Below, in pieces: positions 8,083 through 17,068 of a DNA stretch of 64,000 nt (position 1 is the stretch's first letter; each line of letters opens with the position of its first letter). The notes beneath the pieces were generated by a model. That model saw nothing but the letters and a program-made list of their open reading frames with translations, was not told where the DNA came from and ran no database searches. The DNA lies in NCBI RefSeq assembly GCF_006974105.1, contig NZ_CP036282.1, positions 4,278,001 to 4,342,000 on the forward strand, in the 5' to 3' direction. The DNA is from Rhodoferax aquaticus. Its GTDB lineage: Bacteria > Pseudomonadota > Gammaproteobacteria > Burkholderiales > Burkholderiaceae_C. The position numbers were made by a program, and so were the translations under genes.

Positions 8083-11000
8083 GGCGCTACCTTGGCAACG
8101 CCGCGTTTTTCAAACAAAAAGTCGGCGCCCATTTCATGGCCCGCCGCAAGCGAGGCTCCGTATTGCGGTGTTTGCGGCAGCTCACTTTCTACGCCGATGC
8201 GCACGGCCTCAAACACCGTGCCGCCACTGGACCAACCGCTGACCTCGCGCATTTTTTGCATAAGGTTCCACGCGAACACCGAATGCCCCTCTTTGCCGGT
8301 ATCCGCCACTGGTTCGTCGCCACCCGATGACATCATGGTCACCGCCCGCTTGACCAAAAGCTCATCAATGGCTTTAGACGTTTTATTGCCCGAAAACTTG
8401 CTCTCTGCCGTGAACCTGCCCGAGTAGCAACTGTCTGCAATCACCGCCATTTGGCGGCTCTTGGCACGTGCAAGCAGCTTGTTAATGTCCGAGTTCGACA
8501 CCCAGCCATTGGGGTTATCAGCGACGCCGTCGCTCGGTATCCAGTAGCCCATCCCTGTGGAGTCGACCATTTCGCCATGGCCCGCGTAGTACACCAAGAG
8601 GCTATCGTTTTCGCCCAACTCGCTGGTCAACCCGTTCAGCGCCGCAAAGATTTCCGCTTTGCTAGGGTTGCTCAAGGTCACCGCGTCATAGCCTAGCTCT
8701 TCATCCAAGAGCGCGGTGACGGCACGCGCATCAGGCAATGCACCAACCAACTGGGGAATACGTTTATCACCATACTTGTTGATGCCAATCACCAAGGCCA
8801 GCTTGCGCGTTATTTTGGGCAAGGCGGCCAGCATCTTGCGCTTATCTACAGCCTTAGCTTTGGGCATCGAGACAGGCGTCACCTCTGGCTGTGACGCTTG
8901 GGCCAGGCATTTGCCAGCGACTGCTTCCGCAGCAGAACTGCACGAAGGCAAATCGGCAATGGCTGGGTCTTTGCGTAACAGCTGCACCGCATCTGAAAAC
9001 AAAGCCTCTTTGTATTCACGCCGTGCGGTCAAGATTTGGTCTAGCTCGGCGGGGGCAACAGAGGCCACAGGCAGCACCCGGAAGTAAGAATTGGTTTTGT
9101 CTGAAACGATGTAACGGTAGCCAGGCATCGCTGCCGCCGCACTGGGCACTTGGGGCAAGTCCAAATCAGGGTTGGCGGCCACCACACGGGTGCCGGGCAG
9201 CCCCGTCACGGGAATGAAGTCCAAAATCGACCCGGAGGTTCCGCTGTAGTTGGCTTTCTTGAGCAAGCCGTCAGGCCGTGCGCTAGCATCATCATTCAAC
9301 CCGCCCGCACCAGCCTTGCTTTTGCCTGCGAGTTCACGCACCGGAGGTTCGACCAAACTAAAGCCAGGCCATAAATCTGCAGGCGTGGAACTGCTTGTAG
9401 GCACCCCACCTGGCAAAGCCATGTTGGTGGTAACCAGCTGGACTTGTCCTGCTTGCACCTTGGTCGTTAGCCCCCAAGAGGTACTTGCCGCGTCAAAGCT
9501 CACGCTGTTGAAGTCACCAGATACGCTGCCAAAAGTTAGAGGGCTGAAACTCGCCCCAGCTTGAGGGACGAAGCCGCCCACTTGGCGAATCACTAGGTCA
9601 CTGCCATTGAGCACATTGCCAGAGACGTTGAGCTGATCGTAACCACTTCCCGGGGTGGTGCCGCCAATATCAATTTGCAACGAACTACCCGGAAAGAGAG
9701 AGAGGTCGCCGTTGATCGTAATCGAGCCAATTCCTCCAACGCCCCCCGGGGCAATGCCATAGGTACTGGCAAGCGCGGTATTCCCATTGATGACGCCGGA
9801 ACCGACTAGTGTTCCTCGCCCCGCGTTATTCATGGAGGCAAGGCTGTTCGCGTTCAGGTTGAGGGTGGTGTTCAGGCGTACGAATGCATTGGAAGATACC
9901 GCTCCAGTAAACAGAATGAGAAGCACCGAGTTAGGCCCGGTAAACGTCATGGGTTGATTCAGGTAGATGTCCCGTGCGGCATTCAGCTCAAAAAATACGT
10001 TGCCGCCCGTCAGATTCGCCGTGATAGGCGCCGCCACAGTAATGTCGCCCGCTTGCGTGCCAGGGCTTCCAACACCACCGGTGGCCACAGACACATTGGT
10101 TCCTGCAATCAAGGCTGTGGTGATGAGATCAACGCCTAACGTGGCAGTATTGCCGGCACCCGTATAAAAAGGGCCACCGCCGATATTGCTGCTACCGGCC
10201 CCCGCCACCAAGGTGATGTCGTACGGGTCAATCAACCATTTGCCAGCCTTACCAAAAGGCGCTGCAGCACTGGGTGCGCGCTGGATGTCCAGGGCGCCGT
10301 GGGTAGACGTTTCAATAAACCCACCATCGCCACGCGTCAGCCCGCCTCGCGCTGCGATCAATCCCTTGGTTCGCATCAAGTCATAGCCCCACAACACAAT
10401 GCGTCCGCCGTCCCCTGAAGCCAGCGCATTGGCCGTCACCTCGCCTGTGTTACCCACCTCCAAGTTGGGCGCATGCATGTCAATGCTGCCTGCATTGCCA
10501 CTAGGTGCACTGACATCTACCAGGCCACGGACCGCGATGGTGCCGTTGTCACTTTCCACCGTAACCTTGCCCCCTGCGGCACGGGTTTCGCTACCTGCGG
10601 TCAGATCCACATTGCCGCTAGCGCGCAGCACCATCTCACCTTGGGCATTGGTGCCCATACCGGTGGCGACCAAGCTGCCTTGCTGGTTCACCACCGCGCC
10701 ATAAATATCAATGCGCCCTGCCGCTACCGAGCCACTGTTGCGCACCTGCCCTGCGGCCACGGGTACACGCATCGCCATGAAGGGCGTACCCGTGTCTACC
10801 AACTCCACTTGGGATGTAGCAAGCAAGGCCGACTGACCGCCGGGGGTTTCAATTGTGCCGCTGTTGTGTACGCTGGGCCCCATCAGCAGCACTTGCCCAC
10901 CGTAGGGTGTCCGTATCGTGCCCTGGTTGATGACCGATGCGCTGTAAGCACTGGATTTCAACACGTAGTTGCCAGCCACAAAGTCACTAGGCTGCATGTG

Positions 11001-11429
11001 CAAGCTGGACGCCACCAGCCCCGCAACATCGATACGCGCCCCCGCACCAAACACCACCCCATTGGGGTTGAGCAGCCACACCTTGCCGTTGCTCTGCAAG
11101 CTGCCCAAGATGGTCGAGGGGTCTTGCCCCGTTACTTGGTTGAGCACTTGGCTGGTGCTGCTGGGCAGCTGAAACACGACTTTGTTAGATGCGCCAATGG
11201 AAAACTGCTGCCACTGCAACACTGCCTTGTCGCTGGCCACAATCTGCATGGCGCCTGCACCTTGGCTGCTGCTCGCCTGTCCATGCGCCACCGTCATGCC
11301 ACTCGGCAGGGTTTGTGCTCCACTCGCCCAGGGCAACGCCATGGTGGCCACCCATATCCATACGGCCGCGCTCACTGGCCTAGTGAGTGTAATAAACGGG
11401 GGCCCTTGGTGGTGGTCTGTATAGGACAT
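8079..11429 (-). CDS. Two-partner secretion exoprotein with C-terminal caspase-like (peptidase C14) domain
   Basis: The 1116-residue protein has three parts. The N-terminus carries a signal peptide (cleavage near ASGAQT) and a haemagglutination/TPS domain with NPNGVVFG at 121-128. The middle, up to about residue 700, is a Gly/Asn/Ser-rich beta-helix. The C-terminus from about 876 is a caspase-fold peptidase: KLALVIGINKYG, the catalytic His951 in YYAGHGE and Cys1001 in VIADSCYSG. Secretion would be through the TpsB encoded just upstream. Caspase-like peptidases usually cleave after Lys, Arg or Asp; the target here is unknown. The catalytic dyad is intact, so the peptidase should be active. The reading frame is complete with no sign of decay. 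The start at 11427-11429 lies one base after the TpsB stop. Confidence 0.9.
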   Translation of the reverse strand: MSYTDHHQGPPFITLTRPVSAAVWIWVATMALPWASGAQTLPSGMTVAHGQASSSQGAGAMQIVASDKAVLQWQQFSIGASNKVVFQLPSSTSQVLNQVTGQDPSTILGSLQSNGKVWLLNPNGVVFGAGARIDVAGLVASSLHMQPSDFVAGNYVLKSSAYSASVINQGTIRTPYGGQVLLMGPSVHNSGTIETPGGQSALLATSQVELVDTGTPFMAMRVPVAAGQVRNSGSVAAGRIDIYGAVVNQQGSLVATGMGTNAQGEMVLRASGNVDLTAGSETRAAGGKVTVESDNGTIAVRGLVDVSAPSGNAGSIDMHAPNLEVGNTGEVTANALASGDGGRIVLWGYDLMRTKGLIAARGGLTRGDGGFIETSTHGALDIQRAPSAAAPFGKAGKWLIDPYDITLVAGAGSSNIGGGPFYTGAGNTATLGVDLITTALIAGTNVSVATGGVGSPGTQAGDITVAAPITANLTGGNVFFELNAARDIYLNQPMTFTGPNSVLLILFTGAVSSNAFVRLNTTLNLNANSLASMNNAGRGTLVGSGVINGNTALASTYGIAPGGVGGIGSITINGDLSLFPGSSLQIDIGGTTPGSGYDQLNVSGNVLNGSDLVIRQVGGFVPQAGASFSPLTFGSVSGDFNSVSFDAASTSWGLTTKVQAGQVQLVTTNMALPGGVPTSSSTPADLWPGFSLVEPPVRELAGKSKAGAGGLNDDASARPDGLLKKANYSGTSGSILDFIPVTGLPGTRVVAANPDLDLPQVPSAAAAMPGYRYIVSDKTNSYFRVLPVASVAPAELDQILTARREYKEALFSDAVQLLRKDPAIADLPSCSSAAEAVAGKCLAQASQPEVTPVSMPKAKAVDKRKMLAALPKITRKLALVIGINKYGDKRIPQLVGALPDARAVTALLDEELGYDAVTLSNPSKAEIFAALNGLTSELGENDSLLVYYAGHGEMVDSTGMGYWIPSDGVADNPNGWVSNSDINKLLARAKSRQMAVIADSCYSGRFTAESKFSGNKTSKAIDELLVKRAVTMMSSGGDEPVADTGKEGHSVFAWNLMQKMREVSGWSSGGTVFEAVRIGVESELPQTPQYGASLAAGHEMGADFLFEKRGVAKVAP

Positions 11430-11430
11430 A

Positions 11431-13044
11431 TCAAAAGCTATGGTTCATCGTGAAGTGCAAATACCAATTGCCTACTGCGGTGTCACCCAAGGCCAAGCCC
11501 GCACGGCCCACATCTGCGCGCAGATTGCTTTGCGCCGTGGGGCGCCAAGACAGACCGGTGCCCACACTCCAAATATCACACTGCGTGCGCCCTGTGGTGC
11601 ATGCGGTACCGCGCTGGTTGCTCACCTGGGCGGCATCGGCAAACACCGCCACGGTGAGATTTGGTGCGGTGTCTTTGGCGTCTAGCCAACTCGCCACAGG
11701 TGTTCGTAGCTCCAGCGAGGCTGCAGCACCTGAGTCACCAAACAAGGCACGCTCTTGGTAACCGCGCACACTGCTGGCCCCGCCCGCACCAAACTGCTCG
11801 GCAGACACCAAGACCTGTGCCGACGCTTGGCCCTCCACGCGCCAAGCCAGGCTCCAACGCTCTGTCAGTCCTACAACGCCTTGCCCATTGGCTTTGAGAT
11901 AGCCGTAGTCACTCTTGGCACCCGGGCGCACTGCCGCAAAGTGCGCGTCATCGCTGCCTGCCGGATCCAAGGGCAGGCTTTGCACCCATTGCACGGCACC
12001 CAGCCAAACGTTCGGCTTTTGTACGCCATAGCCCAAGGTCAATGGAAACACATCGACCGAGGCCGCAGCCGTTCCACAACCGGCAGCCCCAAAACTTCCC
12101 AAGCTACAGCTGTTTTTCGAGCGACGGCTCTCCACACCTACCGCCGCTTGTTGCTTGTACTCACCCAAGGTGGGCACCATCCAGATGGCGCGCACACCCA
12201 TAGATGCGCCTTCGCCGGAGAAGCGCAGTTCCCCAGCAGGTGTGGTGTTGGGGCTGTTTTTGGTGTTAGACACCATGGCCGACCACTCTAGAAAGGTCTT
12301 GTAGTCGTACAAGGGCACGCGTAGCGACGCGCTCATCAAGCCCACTTGCGAGCTGTCAGTGGGCGAGGTCGTAGCCCGCACCGACAGCACAGAGTCGGTA
12401 TCTGCCACATTGGGGTTTTGGTACGAGAGGGCCAAGCGGTAGCGACCTGTGGCGTCGTTACCCGTATTGTCTAAAGAGGTTTGCCATTTGAGGGGCATGT
12501 GCTCCTCCACAATGGCCAGCGCTTCAATCTCCCCGCGCTTCTCGCCGGGCTGAAACACCACGCGTGTGAATTTAGCCGGACTTTCGTTGGCCATGAGTAG
12601 TTCACGGTCCAGCGCATGCAGCTGTGGCGTGGCCTTGAGCTGCAAGGCCGGCAAGCTGCGCAAGATGTTGTCTTTGCCCAAGACGTTGAGACCCGTGACG
12701 TTCACATAGCTCAGTCGCCCCTCCACCACCTCGAGCTTGACCACACCTGCGCTCAAGTTTTGCTCGGGAATTTGCACGACCACTGCCCCGTAACCTGCTT
12801 GGCGGTAGGCCTCTTGCAGCAGCTGGGCTGACTTTTGGATATCTGCAAAACTCAGGGTTCCCGTGCGACTCGCCAAGACCGCATCGATGGACGCCTGGGG
12901 TAGCAGCGTGTTGTCCACCACACTGTACGCACGCACCTGGGCCACAGGCTGCGCTTGGGCCATGCTTACCATGCCACCCAAGATGGCGAGGCCTTGGCAT
13001 GCACCAACGAGGGCACGCCTGAAACCAACAAGCTTTACATCCAT
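11431..13044 (-). CDS. TpsB outer-membrane transporter of two-partner secretion (ShlB/FhaC/HecB family)
   Basis: This 537-residue protein exports its TpsA partner across the outer membrane. It shows a signal peptide (cleavage near AQA-QPV), an N-terminal POTRA region (QLLQEAYRQAGYGAVVVQIPEQ, then VVKLEVVEGRL) and a C-terminal 16-strand barrel. The barrel has the family loop motif VRGYQE at about 426-431 and a terminal aromatic residue (MNHSF). The ATG at 13042-13044 is preferred; an in-frame GTG at 13059 adds five residues. It is the first gene of the operon and runs directly into the caspase-bearing TpsA. No separate periplasmic acyltransferase is encoded nearby, so this is not a ShlA-type haemolysin locus. 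Confidence 0.92.
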   Translation of the reverse strand: MDVKLVGFRRALVGACQGLAILGGMVSMAQAQPVAQVRAYSVVDNTLLPQASIDAVLASRTGTLSFADIQKSAQLLQEAYRQAGYGAVVVQIPEQNLSAGVVKLEVVEGRLSYVNVTGLNVLGKDNILRSLPALQLKATPQLHALDRELLMANESPAKFTRVVFQPGEKRGEIEALAIVEEHMPLKWQTSLDNTGNDATGRYRLALSYQNPNVADTDSVLSVRATTSPTDSSQVGLMSASLRVPLYDYKTFLEWSAMVSNTKNSPNTTPAGELRFSGEGASMGVRAIWMVPTLGEYKQQAAVGVESRRSKNSCSLGSFGAAGCGTAAASVDVFPLTLGYGVQKPNVWLGAVQWVQSLPLDPAGSDDAHFAAVRPGAKSDYGYLKANGQGVVGLTERWSLAWRVEGQASAQVLVSAEQFGAGGASSVRGYQERALFGDSGAAASLELRTPVASWLDAKDTAPNLTVAVFADAAQVSNQRGTACTTGRTQCDIWSVGTGLSWRPTAQSNLRADVGRAGLALGDTAVGNWYLHFTMNHSF

Positions 13045-13241
13045 GTGTAGCCGTCTCACTCGTTTTTTTGATGACCTCTTGTGAGTGCTAGCTCACCCAG
13101 AGGCGCCCTTGCTGGGCCGAATGTGAGCCATTCTATAGACAGCGTCGTGCTTTTACACATCTACTTACAAACCCGTATTCGCAACGGCGCAGATCGTCGC
13201 GTGCAAAAATGGGCCATCCGGATCACACACATTCCTTCGCT

Positions 13242-15368
13242 ATGTCACCCTCTGCCAGCGCCGCAAGCCCGAATACCCACGAAGTCATCGGCGCCTGCCC
13301 CCATGACTGCCCTGACACCTGCTCCATGGTCGCCACCGTGCAAGACGGTGTGGTGACCAAAGTGCATGGCAACGCCCTGCACTTTCACACCCACGGGGCT
13401 TTGTGCACCAAGGTGTCGCGTTACCCCGAGCGCACCTACCACCCCGAGCGCCTGTTGCAACCCATGCGCCGCGTGGGCCCCAAAGGGTCTGGCCAATTTG
13501 AGCCCGTGAGCTGGGATACCGCCTTGGACGACATTGCCCATCGCCTCCAAACCATCTACGCCCGTGGACCAGAGGCCGCGCAAGCCATTCTTCCCTACAG
13601 CTACGCAGGCACCATGGGTTTGGTGCAAAGCGAGAGCATTGCGGCCCGTTTCTTCCACCAGTTGGGCGCCTCTCGCTTAGACCGCACCATCTGCGCCTCC
13701 GCAGGGGCAGAAGCCCTTACCCAAACCCTGGGCTCGCGGGTGGGCATGCGGGTGGAGTTTTTTGCCGAGTCCAAACTCATCCTCATTTGGGGCAGCAACT
13801 CCATTGGCAGCAACTTGCATTTTTGGCGCCATGTGCAAGTGGCCAAACGCAATGGTGCCAAGCTGATTTGCATAGACCCGCGCAAGACCGAGACCGCCGA
13901 CAAATGCCATGAGCATCTGGCCCTCTTGCCCGGCACCGACGCCGCCCTGGCGCTGGGTTTGATGCACGAACTCATTGCCAACGACTGGCTAGACCACGAC
14001 TACATTGAACAACACACCTTGGGCTGGGACGCACTGCGGGCGCGGGCGTTGGAGTGGACGCCTGAGCGCACCGCCGCCGTGTGCGGCCTCACCGAAGCGC
14101 AAGTGCGTTCCTTGGCGCGTGACTATGGAGAGGCGATGCAGCGCGGTGAGCCCGCCGCCATTCGCATGAACTACGGCCTGCAGCGCACGCGGGGTGGTGG
14201 CAATGCGGTGCGCGCTATTGCCTGCCTGCCTGCGCTCACAGGCGCTTGGCGTCACCGTGCGGGCGGCGTGCTGCTGTCTAGCTCGGGCACGTTTCCCACC
14301 AAGCGCAATGCGCTACAGCGCCCAGACTTGTTAGCAGGGCGCAACCCGCGCACCATCAATATGTCCACCATTGGTGACGACTTGCTGCGCCCCGCCAGCC
14401 CCAGCTTTGGCCCTGCTGTGGAGGCGCTGATTGTCTACAACAGCAACCCCGTGGCAGTAGCGCCCGACTCCAGCAAGGTGGTCCAAGGCTTTGCCCGCGA
14501 GGACTTGTTCACCGTGGTGCTAGAGCACTTTCAAACTGACACGGCTGACTACGCGGACTACCTGCTACCCGCCACGACGCAGCTGGAGCACTGGGACATC
14601 CACACCAGCTATGGCCACACCGATGTGTTGCTCAACCGCCCCTCGATTGCGCCCCTAGGCCAGGCCAAGCCCAACAGCCAAATCTTTCGCGAGCTGGCCC
14701 AGCGCATGGGGTTCACCGACCCCTGCTTTGCCGAAGACGATGAATCGCTGTGCCGCACCGCGTTTGGCGATGCCATTGACTTCCAGGCGCTGCTAGACCA
14801 CGGGTTTTGCACCATCGCGCAACCCGAGGCACCTTTTGCACAAGGGGACTTTCCATCGGCCTCGGGCAAGTGCGAGTTTTTCAGCCAAAGCTTGGCGCAG
14901 CAAGGCCTAGACGGCCTGCCCAACTACATCCCCAACTGGGAGCCCATGGGAGCCCAGCCGGAGTATCCCTTGGCCATGATTTCGCCACCCGCGCGCAACT
15001 TTTTGAACTCCACGTTTGTGAACGTGAAAAGCCTGCGCGCGATAGAGGGCCAGCCCCTGCTGGAAATCGGCGCGGACGATGCGGCTACGCGCGGCATCGC
15101 CTCGGGCGATGTGGTGCGGGTGTTCAACACACGCGGAAGCTACCGCTGCGTGGCCGAGGTCAGCGCACGCGCCCGTGCAGGCGTGGTGCATGGCTTGGGC
15201 ATTTGGTGGCGCAAACTGGGCATGGACGGCAGCAATGTGAACGAGCTCACCAGCCAAGCCCTGACCGACATGGGGCGGGCCCCCACGTTTTACGACTGCG
15301 CGGTGCAGGTGGAGCGCGATAGCGCCACCCCACACGCATCGAAGCAAGAAGCCTTGTCTGCCGCTTAG
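13242..15368 (+). CDS. Molybdopterin oxidoreductase with N-terminal 4Fe-4S site
   Basis: A roughly 708-residue member of the DMSO reductase superfamily. The N-terminus ACPHDCPDTC, followed about 28 residues later by ALCTK, supplies four Cys for a 4Fe-4S cluster. The middle shows AILPYSYAGTMG, CASAGAEA, ILIWGSNSIGSN and CIDPRKTETA, typical of bis-MGD enzymes, and the C-terminal molydopterin-dinucleotide-binding barrel starts near YPLAMISPPARNF. No TAT signal is present, so the enzyme is probably cytoplasmic. The substrate is unknown. The start at 13242 is chosen because residues before it look non-conserved; an in-frame ATG lies at 13209. It shares a divergent promoter region with the TPS operon and overlaps the next gene tail to tail by four bases. 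Confidence 0.88.
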   Translation: MSPSASAASPNTHEVIGACPHDCPDTCSMVATVQDGVVTKVHGNALHFHTHGALCTKVSRYPERTYHPERLLQPMRRVGPKGSGQFEPVSWDTALDDIAHRLQTIYARGPEAAQAILPYSYAGTMGLVQSESIAARFFHQLGASRLDRTICASAGAEALTQTLGSRVGMRVEFFAESKLILIWGSNSIGSNLHFWRHVQVAKRNGAKLICIDPRKTETADKCHEHLALLPGTDAALALGLMHELIANDWLDHDYIEQHTLGWDALRARALEWTPERTAAVCGLTEAQVRSLARDYGEAMQRGEPAAIRMNYGLQRTRGGGNAVRAIACLPALTGAWRHRAGGVLLSSSGTFPTKRNALQRPDLLAGRNPRTINMSTIGDDLLRPASPSFGPAVEALIVYNSNPVAVAPDSSKVVQGFAREDLFTVVLEHFQTDTADYADYLLPATTQLEHWDIHTSYGHTDVLLNRPSIAPLGQAKPNSQIFRELAQRMGFTDPCFAEDDESLCRTAFGDAIDFQALLDHGFCTIAQPEAPFAQGDFPSASGKCEFFSQSLAQQGLDGLPNYIPNWEPMGAQPEYPLAMISPPARNFLNSTFVNVKSLRAIEGQPLLEIGADDAATRGIASGDVVRVFNTRGSYRCVAEVSARARAGVVHGLGIWWRKLGMDGSNVNELTSQALTDMGRAPTFYDCAVQVERDSATPHASKQEALSAA

Positions 15369-16009
15369 TTGGCGACAGTGAAGCGTTTTTGGATGTGCTG
15401 GGGCGTTTCCAGCTCATCCACAATCGCCACGGCCAAGTCTTGCACCGAGATGCTGCCTGGCGCGCCGCCTTCCGCCCACAAAGGCGCGTCCGCACCCACA
15501 CGGTACTGGCCGGTGCGCACGCCGGGGTTCAGCAAAATGGGAGGGGACACAAAGGTCCAATCCAAGCTGCTTTCCTTTTGGATCAAAGTCAGTGCATCGC
15601 GTGCCGCAGTGGCGGCCACTTTGTACTCGGCGGGAAACTCGGGCGTGTCCACCAGCTGCACACCCGGGGCCACAAACAGGCTGCCTGCGCCGCCCACCAT
15701 CACAAAGCGCTTCACGCCAGACTGTTTGACGCCCGCAAAAATCGCGTGCGTCGCTTGCAAAAAGATTTCGCCAATCTTGGGCTCCGTCCAGCCGGGGTTG
15801 TAGGCGCTGAGCACGGCGTCATGGCCTGCAGCAGCTTGGGCAATTTGGGCAGCGTCCAATGCATCAGCGGCCACCACGGTCAGGCCCGCTTGGGCGGGCA
15901 GTTTGCCGGGGTTACGGGCTAACACGGTGACCTGGTGGCCACGGCTTAACAACTCAGCCAACAGGGGGCTGCCAACAAAACCCGTAGCGCCAATCAATGC
16001 AACTTTCAT
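15365..16009 (-). CDS. NAD(P)-binding Rossmann-fold protein (atypical SDR / NmrA-like)
   Basis: The 214-residue protein opens with the nucleotide-binding motif ALIGATGFVGSPL and has the atypical-SDR pattern of NAD(P)H-binding proteins such as the YwnB or azoreductase-like group (VVAADALDA, FVMVGGAGSL, WTFVSPP). The Tyr-Lys catalytic pair of classical SDRs is not evident. The start at 16007-16009 has a GGAGATTG Shine-Dalgarno. A divergent LysR gene lies 142 bp away and probably controls it, which is a common pairing for such redox-responsive proteins. Substrate unknown. Confidence 0.85.
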   Translation of the reverse strand: MKVALIGATGFVGSPLLAELLSRGHQVTVLARNPGKLPAQAGLTVVAADALDAAQIAQAAAGHDAVLSAYNPGWTEPKIGEIFLQATHAIFAGVKQSGVKRFVMVGGAGSLFVAPGVQLVDTPEFPAEYKVAATAARDALTLIQKESSLDWTFVSPPILLNPGVRTGQYRVGADAPLWAEGGAPGSISVQDLAVAIVDELETPQHIQKRFTVAN

Positions 16010-16151
16010 CTCAATCTCCAAAACGGTGTGTGAAGCCTGTAGTTTGATTGCTTCACAAAGTCTTGAATAGACGGTAAATTTCGCTAACACTGTGAAGTAA
16101 AACTTCACAACCAACCGATTCACCACCGCACTCAACCCACACCAAGCCCGT

Positions 16152-17009
16152 ATGGACCAACTCAAACGCATGGCGGTATTTGCCGAAGTGGTGGCCGCAG
16201 GGTCTCTGAGCGCTGCCGCACGCCAGCTGGGCATGACTCCGTCGGCCGTGAGCCAGCACTTGCGCCAGTTAGAGGCCGCCTTGGGCCTGGCCCTGATGCA
16301 CCGCTCCACCCGCAAGCTCACGCTCACCGAGGCGGGTGCGCGCTATGTAGAAGGCTGCACCGCCATGGTGGCCGCCGCGCGCTCGGCGGACCAAGCCTTG
16401 GCCCGTCACCGGGACGAGCCTGAGGGCGAGTTGCGCATTGCCGCCCCCATTGGCTTTGGGGGCTTGCTGGCGCAAGCTTTGGCGCCGCTGCGCAGCCACC
16501 CCAAGCTCACGCTGCGCCTGTTTTTGGACGATGCGCTCATTGACCTGATTGAAGAGCGCATTGACATTGCTTTGCGCGCGGGCAGCATGCCCGACTCCAG
16601 TTTGGTCGCCCGCAAAATCGGGAGCATGGGCGCGCAACTCTGCGCGGCGCCCGCCTATTTGGCAGACCGGGGCTGGCCGCGCACACCGCAAGACCTGCTG
16701 GCCCATGACTGGTTGGGCGGCCGCCCATCGGGTGCCAGTGCCCAGACCCAACTCATGCTGCGCAACACGCACGGCGAGCAAGCCACGGTAACCGTCAGCA
16801 GCCGCGTGCAAGCCAGCCAAGTCACGGCCCTGCACTCGCTGTGTGAACAAGGTTGGGGCATCAGTGTGGTGGTGAGCGACGATGACCGCCGCGCCCTGGC
16901 AGACGGGCGTTTGGTGCCCGTCTGCCAGACTGGAAGCTACCTGACTACGCGGTCTTCGCCATCACCCCGCGCCGGGGCGAGCAGCCTGCCAAAGTACGCC
17001 ACGCGCTAG
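16152..17009 (+). CDS. LysR-family transcriptional regulator with an apparent C-terminal frameshift
   Basis: Residues 1-60 form the winged HTH (MAVFAEVVAAGSLSAAARQLG, AVSQHLRQLEAALG) and the rest is the LysR substrate-binding domain. After RLVPV at about 16920 the frame turns into a low-complexity tail and stops at 17009. If one base is restored near 16921, the sequence continues as LPDWKLPDYAVFAITPRRGE and ends at 17050, giving about 299 residues, the normal LysR length. Either the gene has a real single-base deletion or the assembly has an error. It is divergent from the NAD(P)-binding protein gene and likely regulates it. Confidence 0.85.
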   Translation: MDQLKRMAVFAEVVAAGSLSAAARQLGMTPSAVSQHLRQLEAALGLALMHRSTRKLTLTEAGARYVEGCTAMVAAARSADQALARHRDEPEGELRIAAPIGFGGLLAQALAPLRSHPKLTLRLFLDDALIDLIEERIDIALRAGSMPDSSLVARKIGSMGAQLCAAPAYLADRGWPRTPQDLLAHDWLGGRPSGASAQTQLMLRNTHGEQATVTVSSRVQASQVTALHSLCEQGWGISVVVSDDDRRALADGRLVPVCQTGSYLTTRSSPSPRAGASSLPKYATR

Positions 17010-17068
17010 CCCTGCTGGCCGCGCATTTTGACAAGATGCCACGCGCTTAGGACGCGCAAGCGCACTGC

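Noticed and set aside
8079..11429. Classical contact-dependent inhibition (CdiA) protein
   Set aside because: There is no VENN motif, no polymorphic nuclease tip and no CdiI-like immunity gene; the C-terminus is a C14 peptidase.
13081..13096. Possible operator between the TPS operon and the molybdopterin enzyme (GTGAG and CTCAC)
   Set aside because: Arms of only five bases with an uneven centre are not enough to call a site.
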